From assembly GCA_905250075.1 (NCBI GenBank), contig CAJNOP010000084.1:578069-642068 (forward strand): a DNA stretch of 64,000 nt. Reading direction: 5' to 3'. Below are positions 47,377 through 58,480 of this stretch, in pieces; position 1 is the first letter of the stretch, and each line of letters opens with the position of its first letter. The translations under genes were made by a program, and so were the position numbers. The DNA is from Rotaria sp. Silwood1 (Eukaryota > Rotifera > Eurotatoria > Philodinida > Philodinidae). The notes beneath the pieces are model-generated. The model was not told where the DNA came from. It was given only the letters and a program-made list of their open reading frames with translations, and made no database searches.

Positions 47377-49890
47377 ATGAATAATCCTCCTCCTGATCGT
47401 CAAATAAATTCGGTTCCATATCCTCGAACTAGTCTACTAACTGAGAATGAGTTATTTGATTCATCTTCTGGTTTACCATCCATTTCTCGTTTAAAAAATC
47501 ATTTACAAAATGAAGGTCGTCTTGATGAAGGATGTGCTTTACGTCTTGTCGAACTTGCTCGACAAAATTTTGAACGTGAACCTAATATTTTAATTGTTCC
47601 ACGACCAGTAACCATTGTCGCTGATATTCATGGACAATTTTATGATCTTTTAACGATATTAACAGCTGGTGGTGATCCAGCTAAAACACGTTACTTATTC
47701 TTAGGTGATTATGTTGATCGAGGACAATTTGAATGTGAATGTGTATTTTTATTATTTGCACTAAAAATTAAATATCCACAAAATATTAATTTACTTCGAG
47801 GGTATGTTTTCCTTTATTTTTCCGAAACTAAATTGCACAAATTTAGTTTGATTATTCATAATTAGTTAAAAAGTAAAAAAAAAAACATTTCTGGAAGTAC
47901 GATGATGAAAAAAATAGCATTTGTACTCGACAACTATTTAAGTTCTCTTAAGAATTTTCCATAAAGTTTATAACAAGGAGACAAGAGAAAACAGTTCTAT
48001 TCAGTGCACTAATTAGGAGTTCAATTCTCTATTTCTTTATTCTTTTCGGAGGAGTATTTTGAAGACCTATTAGACAAAACTCTTAGGACTAAATCAATTT
48101 CTCGCATATTACTGTTTGAACCCGTTTGCGCGAACTAACAGTTTATCTTCATTATTGATTTCATTCTTGAGATTCTTACAAAATTTATAAATCTAAAAAT
48201 AATCAAGTAATTAAATATCTTGTAGAAATGAACGAAGAACTACATGTAAATGATTTATTTAGAGAATTAAGAAAAAAAGATAACGATTTAACTTACAGTC
48301 TAGATAACATGTTAAAAAATCTCTTGCCTGAGAGATTTAATAAAACAAAAATGTTGAAAAAAATATCGATAATGTGCTAGTGGCTGATACCGATAAATTT
48401 CATATAACGCAGGTTTTCTTCATCTGTACAACTTTAAGACACGATATAATTTGATGTTAATTTTTTTTGCAATACGAATTGCTCTAAGTCAAGCTAATCG
48501 TTTTCCGAAGTTATTCATTTTAAAAAAGAAATAAATGACCTTCTTGTTTGAGTTAGTTATCTGCTTTATTTATCGAGCTTTTTTTTTCATTTGTTTTTCT
48601 TTGTTGAAGAATAGAAAAAAGCATCATTTACTCAGTTCAATAAAAATGGTTGCTCGCTGTTAACTGACAATTTAACATTTGCCGATGTTGAGTAATTTCC
48701 ACGAGATAAAAATGTAATAAAAATTTAAAAATAGAGAAAAATAATATAAACTACCCTTTGGTATTTAGAAATTGCTCAGATCGTTCACTCGAGTTAGACT
48801 TTTTTTATGAATATATGATTGTTATAAAAAAAAAACGATAATTGCCATTTCTTTCATTTTGAGAAATCATGAAACTCGTCAAATGGCAACAGCCTTCCAA
48901 TTCAAATTGGAATGTGAAAAAAAATATGGTTCACGTGCATTGTACGATGCTTGTATGCAAGCTTTCGACGCATTACCTTTGTGTGCCTCAGTTGATGGCA
49001 AATTTCTATGCATGCATGGTGGACTATCACCGGAAATTCGTACATTATCCGATATTGAAAATCTTGATCGTTTTAAAGAAACTCCATATTCCGGTCCATT
49101 ATGTGATTTAATTTGGTCTGATCCAAGTGAAGATTTCGATGATATTAATGATCAACAACCTGATTTTAAACCCAATAATGTTCGTGGCTGTGCACATTTT
49201 TTTTCCTATTATGCTTGTCGAGATTTTTTACTTCGAAATAATCTTTTATCAATCATACGTGGGCATGAAGTACAAAAAGATGGTGTACGATTTTTTCGTC
49301 GATCATCTCGTACGAAATTTCCTGTACTCATTTCTTTATTTTCGGCACCAAACTATTGTGATACATATAATAATGAGGCAGCTATACTTAAAGTTGATAC
49401 AAATCAACAAATGTCTGTTTCACGTATTCAGGCACATCCTCATCCATTTGTCTTGCCGAATTATGAAAATGGTAAAATAAACAAATACTTTTTGTTTTTA
49501 TCTAAGGAAATGTTGTTTCTTATTATAGGATTTGAATTTGGTGAACGATTTATTCTTTATTATGTTACTCATCTTCTTTTTTCTATTTTGAATATGTATT
49601 CACCTGAAGAATTAGCTGCTGAAGATGGTCGTCAAGATAAAACGGCTATAGAATTATTAAATAAAAAGCGGTTAATTGAAACTATGGATCACTCCTATGC
49701 TCAAGTGAAAAAAAGAAATAATATTATACTTAATTTACGTGGTCTTACACCATCTTATAAGGCTTATAAAGATTTACTGGCTCGACCAGAGATTCAAGCT
49801 TTAATCGAAGAAGCTGAAAAAGGACGAATTAACAATTTTGATCAAGCTATTCACTTAGATCATATATTTGAACGACGACCAAGTACTTGA
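47377..49890 (+). CDS. Calcineurin A-like PP2B serine/threonine phosphatase catalytic subunit
   Basis: Exons 47377-47801, 48864-49471 and 49529-49890; 464 aa. Intron 1 (1062 bp) has a GTATGT donor, and the junction rebuilds the Gly of LRGNHE. Intron 2 is 57 bp, a multiple of three without stops, so retention would still be in frame. PPP metal-site motifs are intact: VADIHGQ (Gly to Ala at the first position), GDYVDRG, GNHE, MHGGLSPE, RGHE and SAPNYCD. The N-terminus (VPYP, LTENELFD, HLQNEGRL) and LRGLTP are calcineurin-specific. The calcineurin-B helix region (FEFGERFILYYVTHLLFSIL) lacks the usual FTWSLPF. The calmodulin-binding stretch is replaced by ELLNKKRLIETMDHSYAQV, so Ca/calmodulin control may be altered. 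AATAAA-like signals follow stop 49890. Confidence 0.9.
48171..48414 (+). pseudogene. Coding remnant inside calcineurin intron 1
   Basis: An open frame of 69 codons (48171-48380) with protein-like composition (VIKYLVEMNEELHVNDLF, DLTYSLDNMLKNLLPERF). A frameshift is then needed to continue in DNVLVADTDKFHITQ to about 48414. Family unknown. It could be a nested gene fragment or an old retroelement piece, and it explains part of the unusually long intron. Confidence 0.35.
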
Positions 49891-50816
49891 TCATTTTAAC
49901 AAACAGTATAAACTTTTAGAACAGAAGTTTGAGAGCTTGTATTAACATATATCATTAAATATTTTATTTTTATCCATAAAAATCAATTTTAATCTACTAA
50001 TAAAAGCAAAATAAATAAAATGTCTTATAAAAGAGCAAAATGATTATTGAATTTAGTTTAAAACATTACAATATTATTCAAGCATTCCTTAAATAATAGG
50101 ATACTTCATATTAATTTTGAATATTCTATAAATTGTTTTGATGAATCATTTAAAATATTCTGGAATAATCTATTTTTCATTTTCATTGAACTTTCAATTC
50201 ATTATTAATAAAAGATAAACAAGACGAAATAGTTATTGTCTTGATGATATTTAGTGATATTGTCCGATGAAAACTATCTAAGATAAGAGTCAGACTGATG
50301 ATCAATGTGAGAGTGAATAAGATACTAGAGATGTATTGATCTCATATTTGTTTACATATCTCCACCATATATATTCTACGTTTCTCTGATTCATCTCATT
50401 TATTTTCTACATTATTGGATAGATTGTTTTTGGTTTTTACGTCTTGCAATGCATTTTTCTGTATCTTGGAATAGGTTTCTCATATGTCACAATAAACATT
50501 CGTTATCTAAACTATTTTTTCGTGTTTATTTCGCTTACTTGCATCCATCTGGAACATTCCTGAATATGTAACATCTCTCCCCATATTTCTTTTTCCTCAT
50601 ACATTTAATAGCTTTGAAATAGAAAAGGCAAACTGTAGCATTTGAGGAAGAAAATTTAAAAATTTTACAGAAATATATTATGTTAGAAGTAGTAGTAATA
50701 GAATAGAAAACAATTTTATTGATCAAATTTTTCAGAAAAGCATTTAGAAAAACTATAAACGAAAGTATGATCAGTTGGAATTCATTCTTTGGAAAAATTT
50801 TGTTTATTTTCTTTTT
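49891..50816. other. Intergenic, no gene seen
   Basis: A+T-rich DNA between the calcineurin gene and the F-box remnant. The minus-strand frame at 50535-50864 is open only because it runs through hairpin H16. Confidence 0.45.
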
Positions 50817-50879
50817 GTGGGTAGGGTGTGGGTGTGCGTTCGTGTGATTGTGTAGAATAAACACTCACACCCACACCCA
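50817..50879. repeat. Telomere-like hairpin H16, inside an F-box pseudogene
   Basis: GTGGGTAGGGTGTGGGTGTG, a loop with GTTCGTGTGATTGTGTAGAA, then ACACTCACACCCACACCC. On the minus strand the F-box-type text LYRLTIKTQK runs straight into the hairpin, so the hairpin interrupts former coding sequence. Confidence 0.75.
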
Positions 50880-51665
50880 AATCTTCTGTGTCTTAATTGT
50901 TAAACGATATAAATTCGGAAAATTTTGAAAAAGATTCATCATTAATTGTGATGCATTTCGAAAGGAAAGTTTTAATGAAATGATTAATGAAGAAATAATA
51001 CGCAATCGTTGATATTCCGAATAATAATGAATAGTTCCTTTAAATTGTCGACGAGAAGGTGTACATTGAAATTAGATAAATCATTCAAATCAAAATTAAA
51101 ATTCTCAAGAAAAAAGAGTTTCAATAGGTAATGAAATCACTGTATCATTAGTATATTTCAATCTATATGAAAACTGATGATTGATTTGACAATATGTAAG
51201 TTTCGATAACTTTCAGATATCTTTAATTAAATAAGAAAATTTATCTTTATCTTTAAAATCACAATTTATAATGGAAAGGCGTGTGAAATATGGAAGATGT
51301 AGACATTCCCATATAATTCGATTTAAGATTTCAAGAGAATTGATACAATTCAATGAAAGAGATCGCAAACGATAGAATTGATACAAAGTGGAACCATAAG
51401 AAAAAGTAATTCAGGTGAATTTGGTGTTTCATCATTATTTGATAGCTATCATGAAATCACTCGATCGAGCATCAATGAAAGATATTGTTGGCATATAGAA
51501 TTGAATTCACATTTAGATACCAATCGAAATTCGAGATGGTAGGTTCGATAATGAAGAAATATAAGTTTATCAAAGCGAGAATTAAGACCATAAAATGCAT
51601 GTAACAAAATCAATAAGCTCATATAATTCAAGTAATAACTCGTTGACCAATTCTTCAAAGTTAAT
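50880..51665 (-). pseudogene. F-box/leucine-rich-repeat-like pseudogene (bdelloid expanded family)
   Basis: Read on the minus strand from about 51663: F-box-like LVNELLLELYEL, then after a frameshift HAFYGLNSRFDKLIFLHYRT and FRLVSKCEFNSICQQYLSLM, then stops, LYQFYRLRSLSLNCINSLEI, FTRLSIINCDFKDKDKFSYL, a TGA, KLSKLTYCQINHQF, and finally FQNFPNLYRLTIKTQK at about 50935-50886. The order matches F-box proteins abundant in bdelloid genomes (ubiquitin-ligase substrate adaptors). Several stops and frameshifts, and truncation by hairpin H16, show that it is dead. Confidence 0.7.
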
Positions 51666-53300
51666 CTTTTTACAGAACAACAAAACTCTATTGCAGAAAT
51701 TATGTTTTATGAAGAAAAGAAAAAAAAAAACGTGTGTCTCATTTTTTTCTTCTTGCCACCATATACATAGACTCGTTTGTTTGTTGACATTTCAATACAA
51801 AAAAAAGAACAAAGTATGACTGCATTGTAACAAAAAGAATACAGTTATTTAGTTTTGATGGCACTATGGAGTGTATCATTCATTTGTTGATAGTTTTTGT
51901 CAAGAGAGGGAAAATATTTCTTTTTAATAATTTATATAATTTTCAGAATTTTATATAGATGTTTATTTTTGTTCGATTTTGATATTTCTGATAATGAAAT
52001 ATCTATTGAAATCAACTATGATGAAGTTAACATAGTTTTCAACAAGTCTTGCTGCAGGTAAAAAACAAGAAATTCGATGAATGAAGATAATATAGTCATT
52101 TTAAAATCCATTCTTTTTTTTCCACTTCAAGAGAACACCACTCATCGAACTAAAGTTTTCATCATCAATAGAGCACATGAAATAAGGGAACATGTGTGAA
52201 AAAATCCTACTTTCGACAGAGCTGCACATTACAACCTCCATCAAATGTCATTCGATTATTCACTTTTGAATATATTTTAAGAGACGGTGAGACAAGAATG
52301 TAACGTTCAGTTCAAGTCTTTAGTTCAAGAAATTTAAAGATGAGTACATAATTACTTGAGACAAAACTGTGTGCTGCGTTTGACTTTTGAGAAAAACAGT
52401 TTGATTCAATTAGATACAGCATTTGTTTTGTTATGATGAAAATAGAAAATAAGATTAAATTATTGTGCTAAAAAGCGTATATTTCATCTATTTATAAAGC
52501 TTCCATCATACGGAAAAACTCTTTCAATAAATGGAAGATGAATATTGTTTACTCCAATAACTCATAAAACAACATCATTTATAATAATGAAAAGTGTTGG
52601 AACAATTTACATGGAAAAATTTTTCATAGACATTTATATTAATTCTCAATTGTCTGTGTTTTCTATAGAAACATTCTTCATAATAAAAATTTGACATTTT
52701 AATTAAAAATCCATTCTACCTTTCACCCTCTCGATTTTGACTTTGATCGTTAACAATAATATGCTGTCTAAAACAAGATTTTTCAAATAAAGCTCAGAAA
52801 ATTGATACTTTTCATCAAGAAAATCATAAGAAAACAAAGGAGAAAAGATTGCACTTTGTAAAACACTGAAACGAACAATTATAGGTACGTTCAAAATTAA
52901 ACAAATTTTTTTTGTACTTTTCATTCATTACCTTGAAATCTTACTATTTTTCAGTCGAAATAGAAAGCGAATATTTCTTCGATGAGAAATTTATTACGCA
53001 TTAAATTACTTAGTTTGATGAAGCCTTTTAGGCTTAAATTTGAAAGTTTTCCCGAGATTCTCATATTTTGAGATCAAAGTAAGACAAAATACTTCTTCAA
53101 AAATAATCCAGATTGCTTTAGGGGATTACTTTTAATAATGACATTCTCTTCCTCATTTTCTCTTTAAAAATAATTAATTTGAAGAAGACTATTCATCTAA
53201 TTTTTCTCTGTACTTGACATATTGCTAGAAAAGTGAGAGCATAGTTTAAGATAAAAAGGAAAACCAGTTGATGAAACACATTACGTTCGAATAAGATTGA
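51666..53300. other. Intergenic, no gene seen
   Basis: A+T-rich. The short frames at 51595 and 52703 have no recognisable features. Confidence 0.45.
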
Positions 53301-54284
53301 ATGAACATAAATATGTCTTCACAATCTTCATCCACCAATGTCATCACAGCATTAGAATCAATAGCAACATATTTATATCGATTTGGTGGTCTCATTTTGG
53401 TTGTCTTTGGTAGTATAAGTTGTATACTCAACGTAATAGTATTTTCTCAAAAATCTTTACGCAAAAATCCATGTGCTACCTACTTGGTAGTTGGAAATAT
53501 TTTTAATTTGCTATTTATTAACTCATTACTCTTATCTATAACATTAGAAGTTGGTTATAATATTTATTTTACTTCAAAAAATATTGTTCTCTGTCGTTTA
53601 TGTTATTATACATCATTATTTTCCAATGTTTTAAGTTCATATTGTTTAATCTTAGCTTCGATTGATCGAGTTTTTGTTACTTCACCAAATGCTTCTACTC
53701 GGCACCGAAGTACTGTACGCTTCAGTTATTTCTGTATTATTGGTGGAACAGTATTTTGGATGTTATTTCATAGTCCTTCATTAGTCTTTACAAATATTAC
53801 ACAAATTGGCGAAAACATTTATATGTGCTTTTATCAAGTAGGATTTTATCTAACATTCATTAGTTTTTATTCGATTATCAAAGAAAGTTCGTCTACTTTG
53901 TTATTAATCATATTTGGAATATGGGCTGTGAAAAATATTCGACGTGTACGTCGTGTTATACTTCCGACTGCTTCATCATATAGTGGCACTGCACGAGTCG
54001 CTGGTTCACATATTATTCATACAAAAGATCGACAATTTGTTTGGATGGTTCTTATAGATATTGTTCTCTATGCTATTTTCTGTTCTATGGCAGCAATTTT
54101 CTTAACTCACCAACAAATTACACAATATCAACAAAAATCTATTGAACAAGTGCAATTAGACATCTTTCTTAAACAAATTACTGTTTTTTGTCTTCATATT
54201 CCATTCGGTATCAGCTGTTATACCAATTTATTGGTATCAAAAGCTTATCGAAATGCAATGAAAAATGTCTTTTCATGGAACTGA
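53301..54284 (+). CDS. Rhodopsin-like GPCR (peptide-receptor type), intact
   Basis: A single-exon 327-aa seven-helix receptor. After a Ser-rich N-terminus, TM1 begins at FGGLILVVFGSISCILNVIV, with the NPC motif at the TM2 start (LRKNPCATYLVVGN). The TM3 Cys (LCRLCYY) and EL2 Cys (NIYMCFYQ) can form the conserved disulfide. TM3 ends LASIDRVFVTS (DRY-type motif as DRV). IL3 is short and basic (NIRRVRRVILP); TM6 lies around VWMVLIDIVLYAIFCSMA and TM7 around ITVFCLHIPFGISCYTNLLV, with helix 8 SKAYRNAMK. It is close in sequence to the frameshifted copy at 7228-8320 (YGSLIVFLFGSVG, NPC) and more distant from 41629-42600. Likely a plasma-membrane neuropeptide-type receptor; ligand unknown. ATG 53313 is an alternative start. 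Confidence 0.88.
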   Translation: MNINMSSQSSSTNVITALESIATYLYRFGGLILVVFGSISCILNVIVFSQKSLRKNPCATYLVVGNIFNLLFINSLLLSITLEVGYNIYFTSKNIVLCRLCYYTSLFSNVLSSYCLILASIDRVFVTSPNASTRHRSTVRFSYFCIIGGTVFWMLFHSPSLVFTNITQIGENIYMCFYQVGFYLTFISFYSIIKESSSTLLLIIFGIWAVKNIRRVRRVILPTASSYSGTARVAGSHIIHTKDRQFVWMVLIDIVLYAIFCSMAAIFLTHQQITQYQQKSIEQVQLDIFLKQITVFCLHIPFGISCYTNLLVSKAYRNAMKNVFSWN

Positions 54285-54923
54285 ATTTTTCTGTTCTCAC
54301 TGAGTATTTATCAAACAGTTTCGAAATTTTTGTTTTTGTTTGAATATTGTATTGTCAAGTATCTTATTTTTACTCAACTATTTATCGCAAATAAAATATC
54401 TGAGTGTTCAACTTCAAACTTGACAGAAAAGTCGTAGATCGGTCAAACAAAGAAACTAATGTCAAAGGCATATGGAAACATGCGATAATCTTTTGTGGAC
54501 ATAAGATTTGAACCTAGTATATTTTGTTTTATAATAGCTTAACTGTATGCTACCTTATCTTGCAGTATTATTACCTGCAACAAGTTCCTTGATAATACAC
54601 TATCCATGTAAATATTTTTTTTTTTAGTCAGAGCAATGAACAAACGATAGTACATATACATCACTGAGCTATACAAGCTCGAAACATTTTTTCGTTCAAA
54701 ACAAAATATATTTGAATTCTCACTTGAGAAGTTGAATTTAGCAGTACAAAAGCACTTATATTTGTTAACGTGAAATATTCAACAGTTCCTATAATTTTGA
54801 ATTTTTTTTCTAATCAATGTAATTGGTAGTATTAAGAGAAAAGGACTAAAAGATGTATCAACTAAACCGAAAGAGTTTGAAAGAATCAAATATATAAATA
54901 GATTTCCATTTATTTTCTCATCA
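54285..54923. other. Intergenic, no gene seen
   Basis: A+T-rich spacer. A tRNA-like B-box at about 54509 was considered and rejected. Confidence 0.45.
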
Positions 54924-54925
54924 TA

Positions 54926-56284
54926 TAAAGTGGAGCACAAAAGTTTAAGACATTTTTTATTTTTTTATTTTCTTTTTAAAGGTAAGAGAAAATAAATATC
55001 TTTACACATATATACGTAGTCATAATTGAGGTCTATATAATTCATATATGTTTTCTGAAATTATTCGCTAGCTAAGGATGTACAATGCAATACAATTTTT
55101 TCTCTATAGTCAAAAGTTTAAGACATTTTAGTATTTTATCGATATTGAAAAGAGACAAAAATTTTCAAAAATATACTATTAGATGCAGAATTGGACGGGC
55201 TACATTATGGTATAGAAATATTTTCTTAATTAGTTAGTTTAATAATTAAACACTAATAATTAATAATTTTTATTAATTAGTTAATTTATAGGAAATTTTT
55301 CGTCGTTCTTGACTTTTAAGTATACCAATAGAAAGAGCGTTGAAAACTGAACAAAACTGTGTATTTTTTATTTTACAATGACTAGTTATAATAGAATTTT
55401 TTCAAACACTTTCTTTAATTATATTTATTATTAATAATTAAGCAGATTAAGACTTAAATAGAACCTTGAGAGCATTAAGAGATAGCGCATTTTGTAGAGC
55501 AAAGTTTTTTCTATCGAATGATACCTTGCAATCATCTGTAGAACGTGTGTCACATGAAATGTAACGATTCAAACTTTCATTACAGATTTTAATGACAATT
55601 TTAGCTATTTTTCTGGGTGTTTAATACTCAGATATTTCCAAAATGTTAGTCTCAACGAGACACTCACTACTCAAATGATTGAAAAGTATTATGCGATAGA
55701 AAAAATTCTGCTCTACAAAATGCGCTATCTCTTAATGCTCTCAAGATTCTATTTAAGTCTTAATCTGCTTAATTATTAATAATAAATATAATTAAAGAAA
55801 GTGTTTGAAAAAATTCTATTATAACTAGTCATTGTAAAATAAAAAATACACAGTTTTGTTCAGTTTTCAACGCTCTTTCTATTGGTATACTTAAAAGTCA
55901 AGAACGACGAAAAATTTCCTATAAATTAACTAATTAATAAAAATTATTAATTATTAGTGTTTAATTATTAAACTAACTAATTAAGAAAATATTTCTATAC
56001 CATAATGTAGCCCGTCCAATTCTGCATCTAATAGTATATTTTTGAAAATTTTTGTCTCTTTTCAATATCGATAAAATACTAAAATGTCTTAAACTTTTGA
56101 CTATAGAGAAAAAATTGTATTGCATTGTACATCCTTAGCTAGCGAATAATTTCAGAAAACATATATGAATTATATAGACCTCAATTATGACTACGTATAT
56201 ATGTGTAAAGATATTTATTTTCTCTTACCTTTAAAAAGAAAATAAAAAAATAAAAAATGTCTTAAACTTTTGTGCTCCACTTTA
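54926..56284. mobile_element. 1.36-kb Tc1-type IR/DR palindromic element
   Basis: Two almost identical inverted arms of about 600 bp (54926-55520 and 55685-56284) flank a unique centre of about 160 bp. The ends read TAAAGTGGAGCACAAAAGTT and its reverse complement, abutting TA at 54924-54925 and 56285-56286. Inside each arm, about 180 bp in, the core CAAAAGTTTAAGACATTTT is repeated (55113 region). This is the IR/DR layout of Sleeping Beauty-type Tc1 transposons. There is no transposase, so it is non-autonomous. Near-identity of the arms suggests recent origin or gene conversion. Confidence 0.85.
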
Positions 56285-56344
56285 TATGCCGAAAACTAAA
56301 GTACAGTTAATAATCATGAAGGAAGAAATTCGAGATCAAACATA

Positions 56345-57800
56345 TATATTTCATGAATAAGTTCTACCATCATAAATACAATTTTTCGTTAATAAGATTA
56401 ACAGTATAGTCATCAAGAAGTTTTCTCTGATTGAATCAAATTTCGACATATTTCTACCAAATCTTGACATTATTTTAGAATACACCACAAGAATAAATGA
56501 CTTATGCTGTTGTGTGTTTTTGACTGATAGAAATCGTACTATTAATTCAAAATCTTTTTTGTATAAACTATTTGTAATACATTTCAACCAAGGAAAAAAA
56601 GCAACAAATAATTGAATTTTTTTTGCTAATGTCCATTCTTGTTCAATAATCAAATTTGTAATAATATTTGTTTTTATTACCATTCAGAATGTTTCATTTT
56701 TTTGCAAAGACATGACATCTATTTGATCAGGGTATATGGTATCAAGCATGAATATTTGAATGTTGTATGTAAAACTTAATAATTCGTACATTTGTTCAAA
56801 ACAATAGTAAGAACAATTAATCACTAATTTAGTGAACTTTCTCAACGGAATAATACGATTGAGTTCGTTGTCATTGAAGTTCCAAATATATTAAAATCAT
56901 GTAGTAGTGCCAGTTTATCAATATTTGGAAAATAATTTACACAATTATTTATCGCATGTTCATTATACATACGAACATGACGAACTCGATATATATTGAT
57001 TTCAGCATGTGAACAGATCTTACTGTTTATTTTCTCACATAATATCGAATGTTTTCTCCTGAAAAATAGAAATAACATAGACACATTCCGATTAGTAAAG
57101 TTCTATTATTATCTATATGAATTTGTTGAGTAGAAAATAACTATAATAGAATTTCCTTCTTCATAACACTAAGATGCAAAATACCATTGTTGTTCGATCC
57201 AAAACAAGGAATTGAACTCGTCAATCTGAGTTTCATATATAGCTCGTTCATTAGTATTCTTCGATATATTATGCTGAGAAACATCTGTCAAATAATTCAA
57301 TATAATAGGAGTCAACTGCATTCGATTATCGTAAAATCCAACTAATGATCGAAATGATAGATGACGTATCTGAGAAATATATGATAATAAACTATCTAAC
57401 TGATTAAGCGAAACGTCATAATTGATAACGAAATGTTCAATAGAACCGAATTCATTCGTAGCAATCGGTAATGATACTGGAATCTATTGTTTGGGAAATA
57501 ACACTCGACAATATTTCAAGCCTGGTAGATGAAATAGTTGATGATAGAGATTATTTTGATTTTCAACAATGTCAATGAATTCTACAATCAGTGAGAATAA
57601 ATTAGGTAAAACTAGTGAACTGCTTAAAAGATTTTTCATATACTCCAATTCAATATGATGTAATGTAAGTACTTGAAGACAAATGAGTTTTGATAGAATA
57701 GGAAGTGACGGGTGTGGGTGTGAAAGATGGGTATGGATGTAAATAATCATTCTACGACCCACCCACACCTTACCTAAAAGTGAGTTAAACTTGTTGAGAT
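56345..57800 (-). pseudogene. F-box/LRR-like pseudogene interrupted by hairpin H17
   Basis: Read on the minus strand, recognisable blocks of the bdelloid F-box family appear in order: QVLTLHHIELEYMKNLLSSS, LPNLFSLIVEFIDIVENQ, KYCRVLFPKQ, then TAG (57484-57486), FGSIEHFVINYDVSLNQLDS, RHLSFRSLVG, DEFNSLFWIEQQWYF, a stop, NCVNYFPNIDKLALLHDF, frameshifts, and an ending LLDDYTVNLINEKLYL followed by TGA where the family normally has Trp. Part of the centre, between RHLSFRSLVG and DEFNSLFW, seems deleted. Hairpin H17 (57710-57769) sits within the 5' half. This gene once encoded a probable E3-ligase adaptor and is now broken in at least five places. Confidence 0.75.
57710..57769. repeat. Telomere-like hairpin H17, inside an F-box pseudogene
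   Basis: GGGTGTGGGTGTGAAAGATG, then GGTATGGATG, a short loop, and GACCCACCCACACC. It lies just upstream (minus strand) of the QVLTLHHIELEY coding block. Confidence 0.7.
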
Positions 57801-57939
57801 AGATCTAAACATGTTTATACTTCATCAATTGTCAATTTAACTTATCGATTTAGTTTTAAAACTTACATATAAACTTTCAATAGAGATAATATTGAATTAT
57901 TACTTAGAACAAAATTTGGGTACTGGTAATATGAGTATC

Positions 57940-58480
57940 CATTTATTAACAAATAATGGAGGATTGTTGAGAGTAAACAATATTTTTTCTTATCGTGTAA
58001 ATATTCTTATAGCCAACGAGGATATTAACAATAGAAAAGCATGTGTCAATAACGACCCCATAGGATTGAATATTGCAATGATAAATATTTTTCTGTACAA
58101 CAAAAAAAAAAATCATGTAAAAGGAAAAAAATAAATGTGGTATCGTTGATCGAATATTATTAAAAATAACAATATCAATATGAAAATGTAGAAGACCACT
58201 GATAATAAATGTTATTAAAACTGCTATTGTTCGAGAAGATAAATAGAAATAGTCAGGTGGAAACATCGATTCTCTCAAAATATTTCCAACAAAACAATTG
58301 TATTTTTAGTAACTATTCGAATGAGAGCATTTTGAAAGTCAAATATGGATGTTCCAGTGAGCATTAATATATAAAACGTATACATTCTTTCATAGATTTC
58401 GCTCGGTTGAAAAGAAATTATCGATCAATCCAATGACTTAATAGTAATAATTTCACGACACCTGAAATAAAATCAAAGAT
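57940..58480 (-). pseudogene. Remnant of a wax-synthase-like (MBOAT-type) membrane acyltransferase
   Basis: On the minus strand, LTGTSIFDFQNALIRIVT (about 58378-58320) precedes a stop. After a frameshift, ILRESMFPPDYFYLSSRTIA and VLITFIISGLLHFHID follow (about 58290-58190). The order and the SGLLH motif, whose His is the likely catalytic residue in this family, recall wax-synthase domains. The usual FWGRRWH block between them is missing or scrambled. Hydrophobic segments follow. Family assignment is moderate; the break is clear. Same strand as the neighbouring F-box pseudogene. Confidence 0.45.

Noticed and set aside
54485..54600. Possible tRNA on the minus strand (B-box-like GGTTCAAATC)
   Set aside because: The T-arm pairs only partly, and no matching acceptor stem or anticodon arm could be found in the expected positions.
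57484..57768. Apparent 94-codon gene starting MWVGRRM
   Set aside because: The start lies in hairpin H17; the rest is one block of the F-box pseudogene, ending at a nonsense codon.
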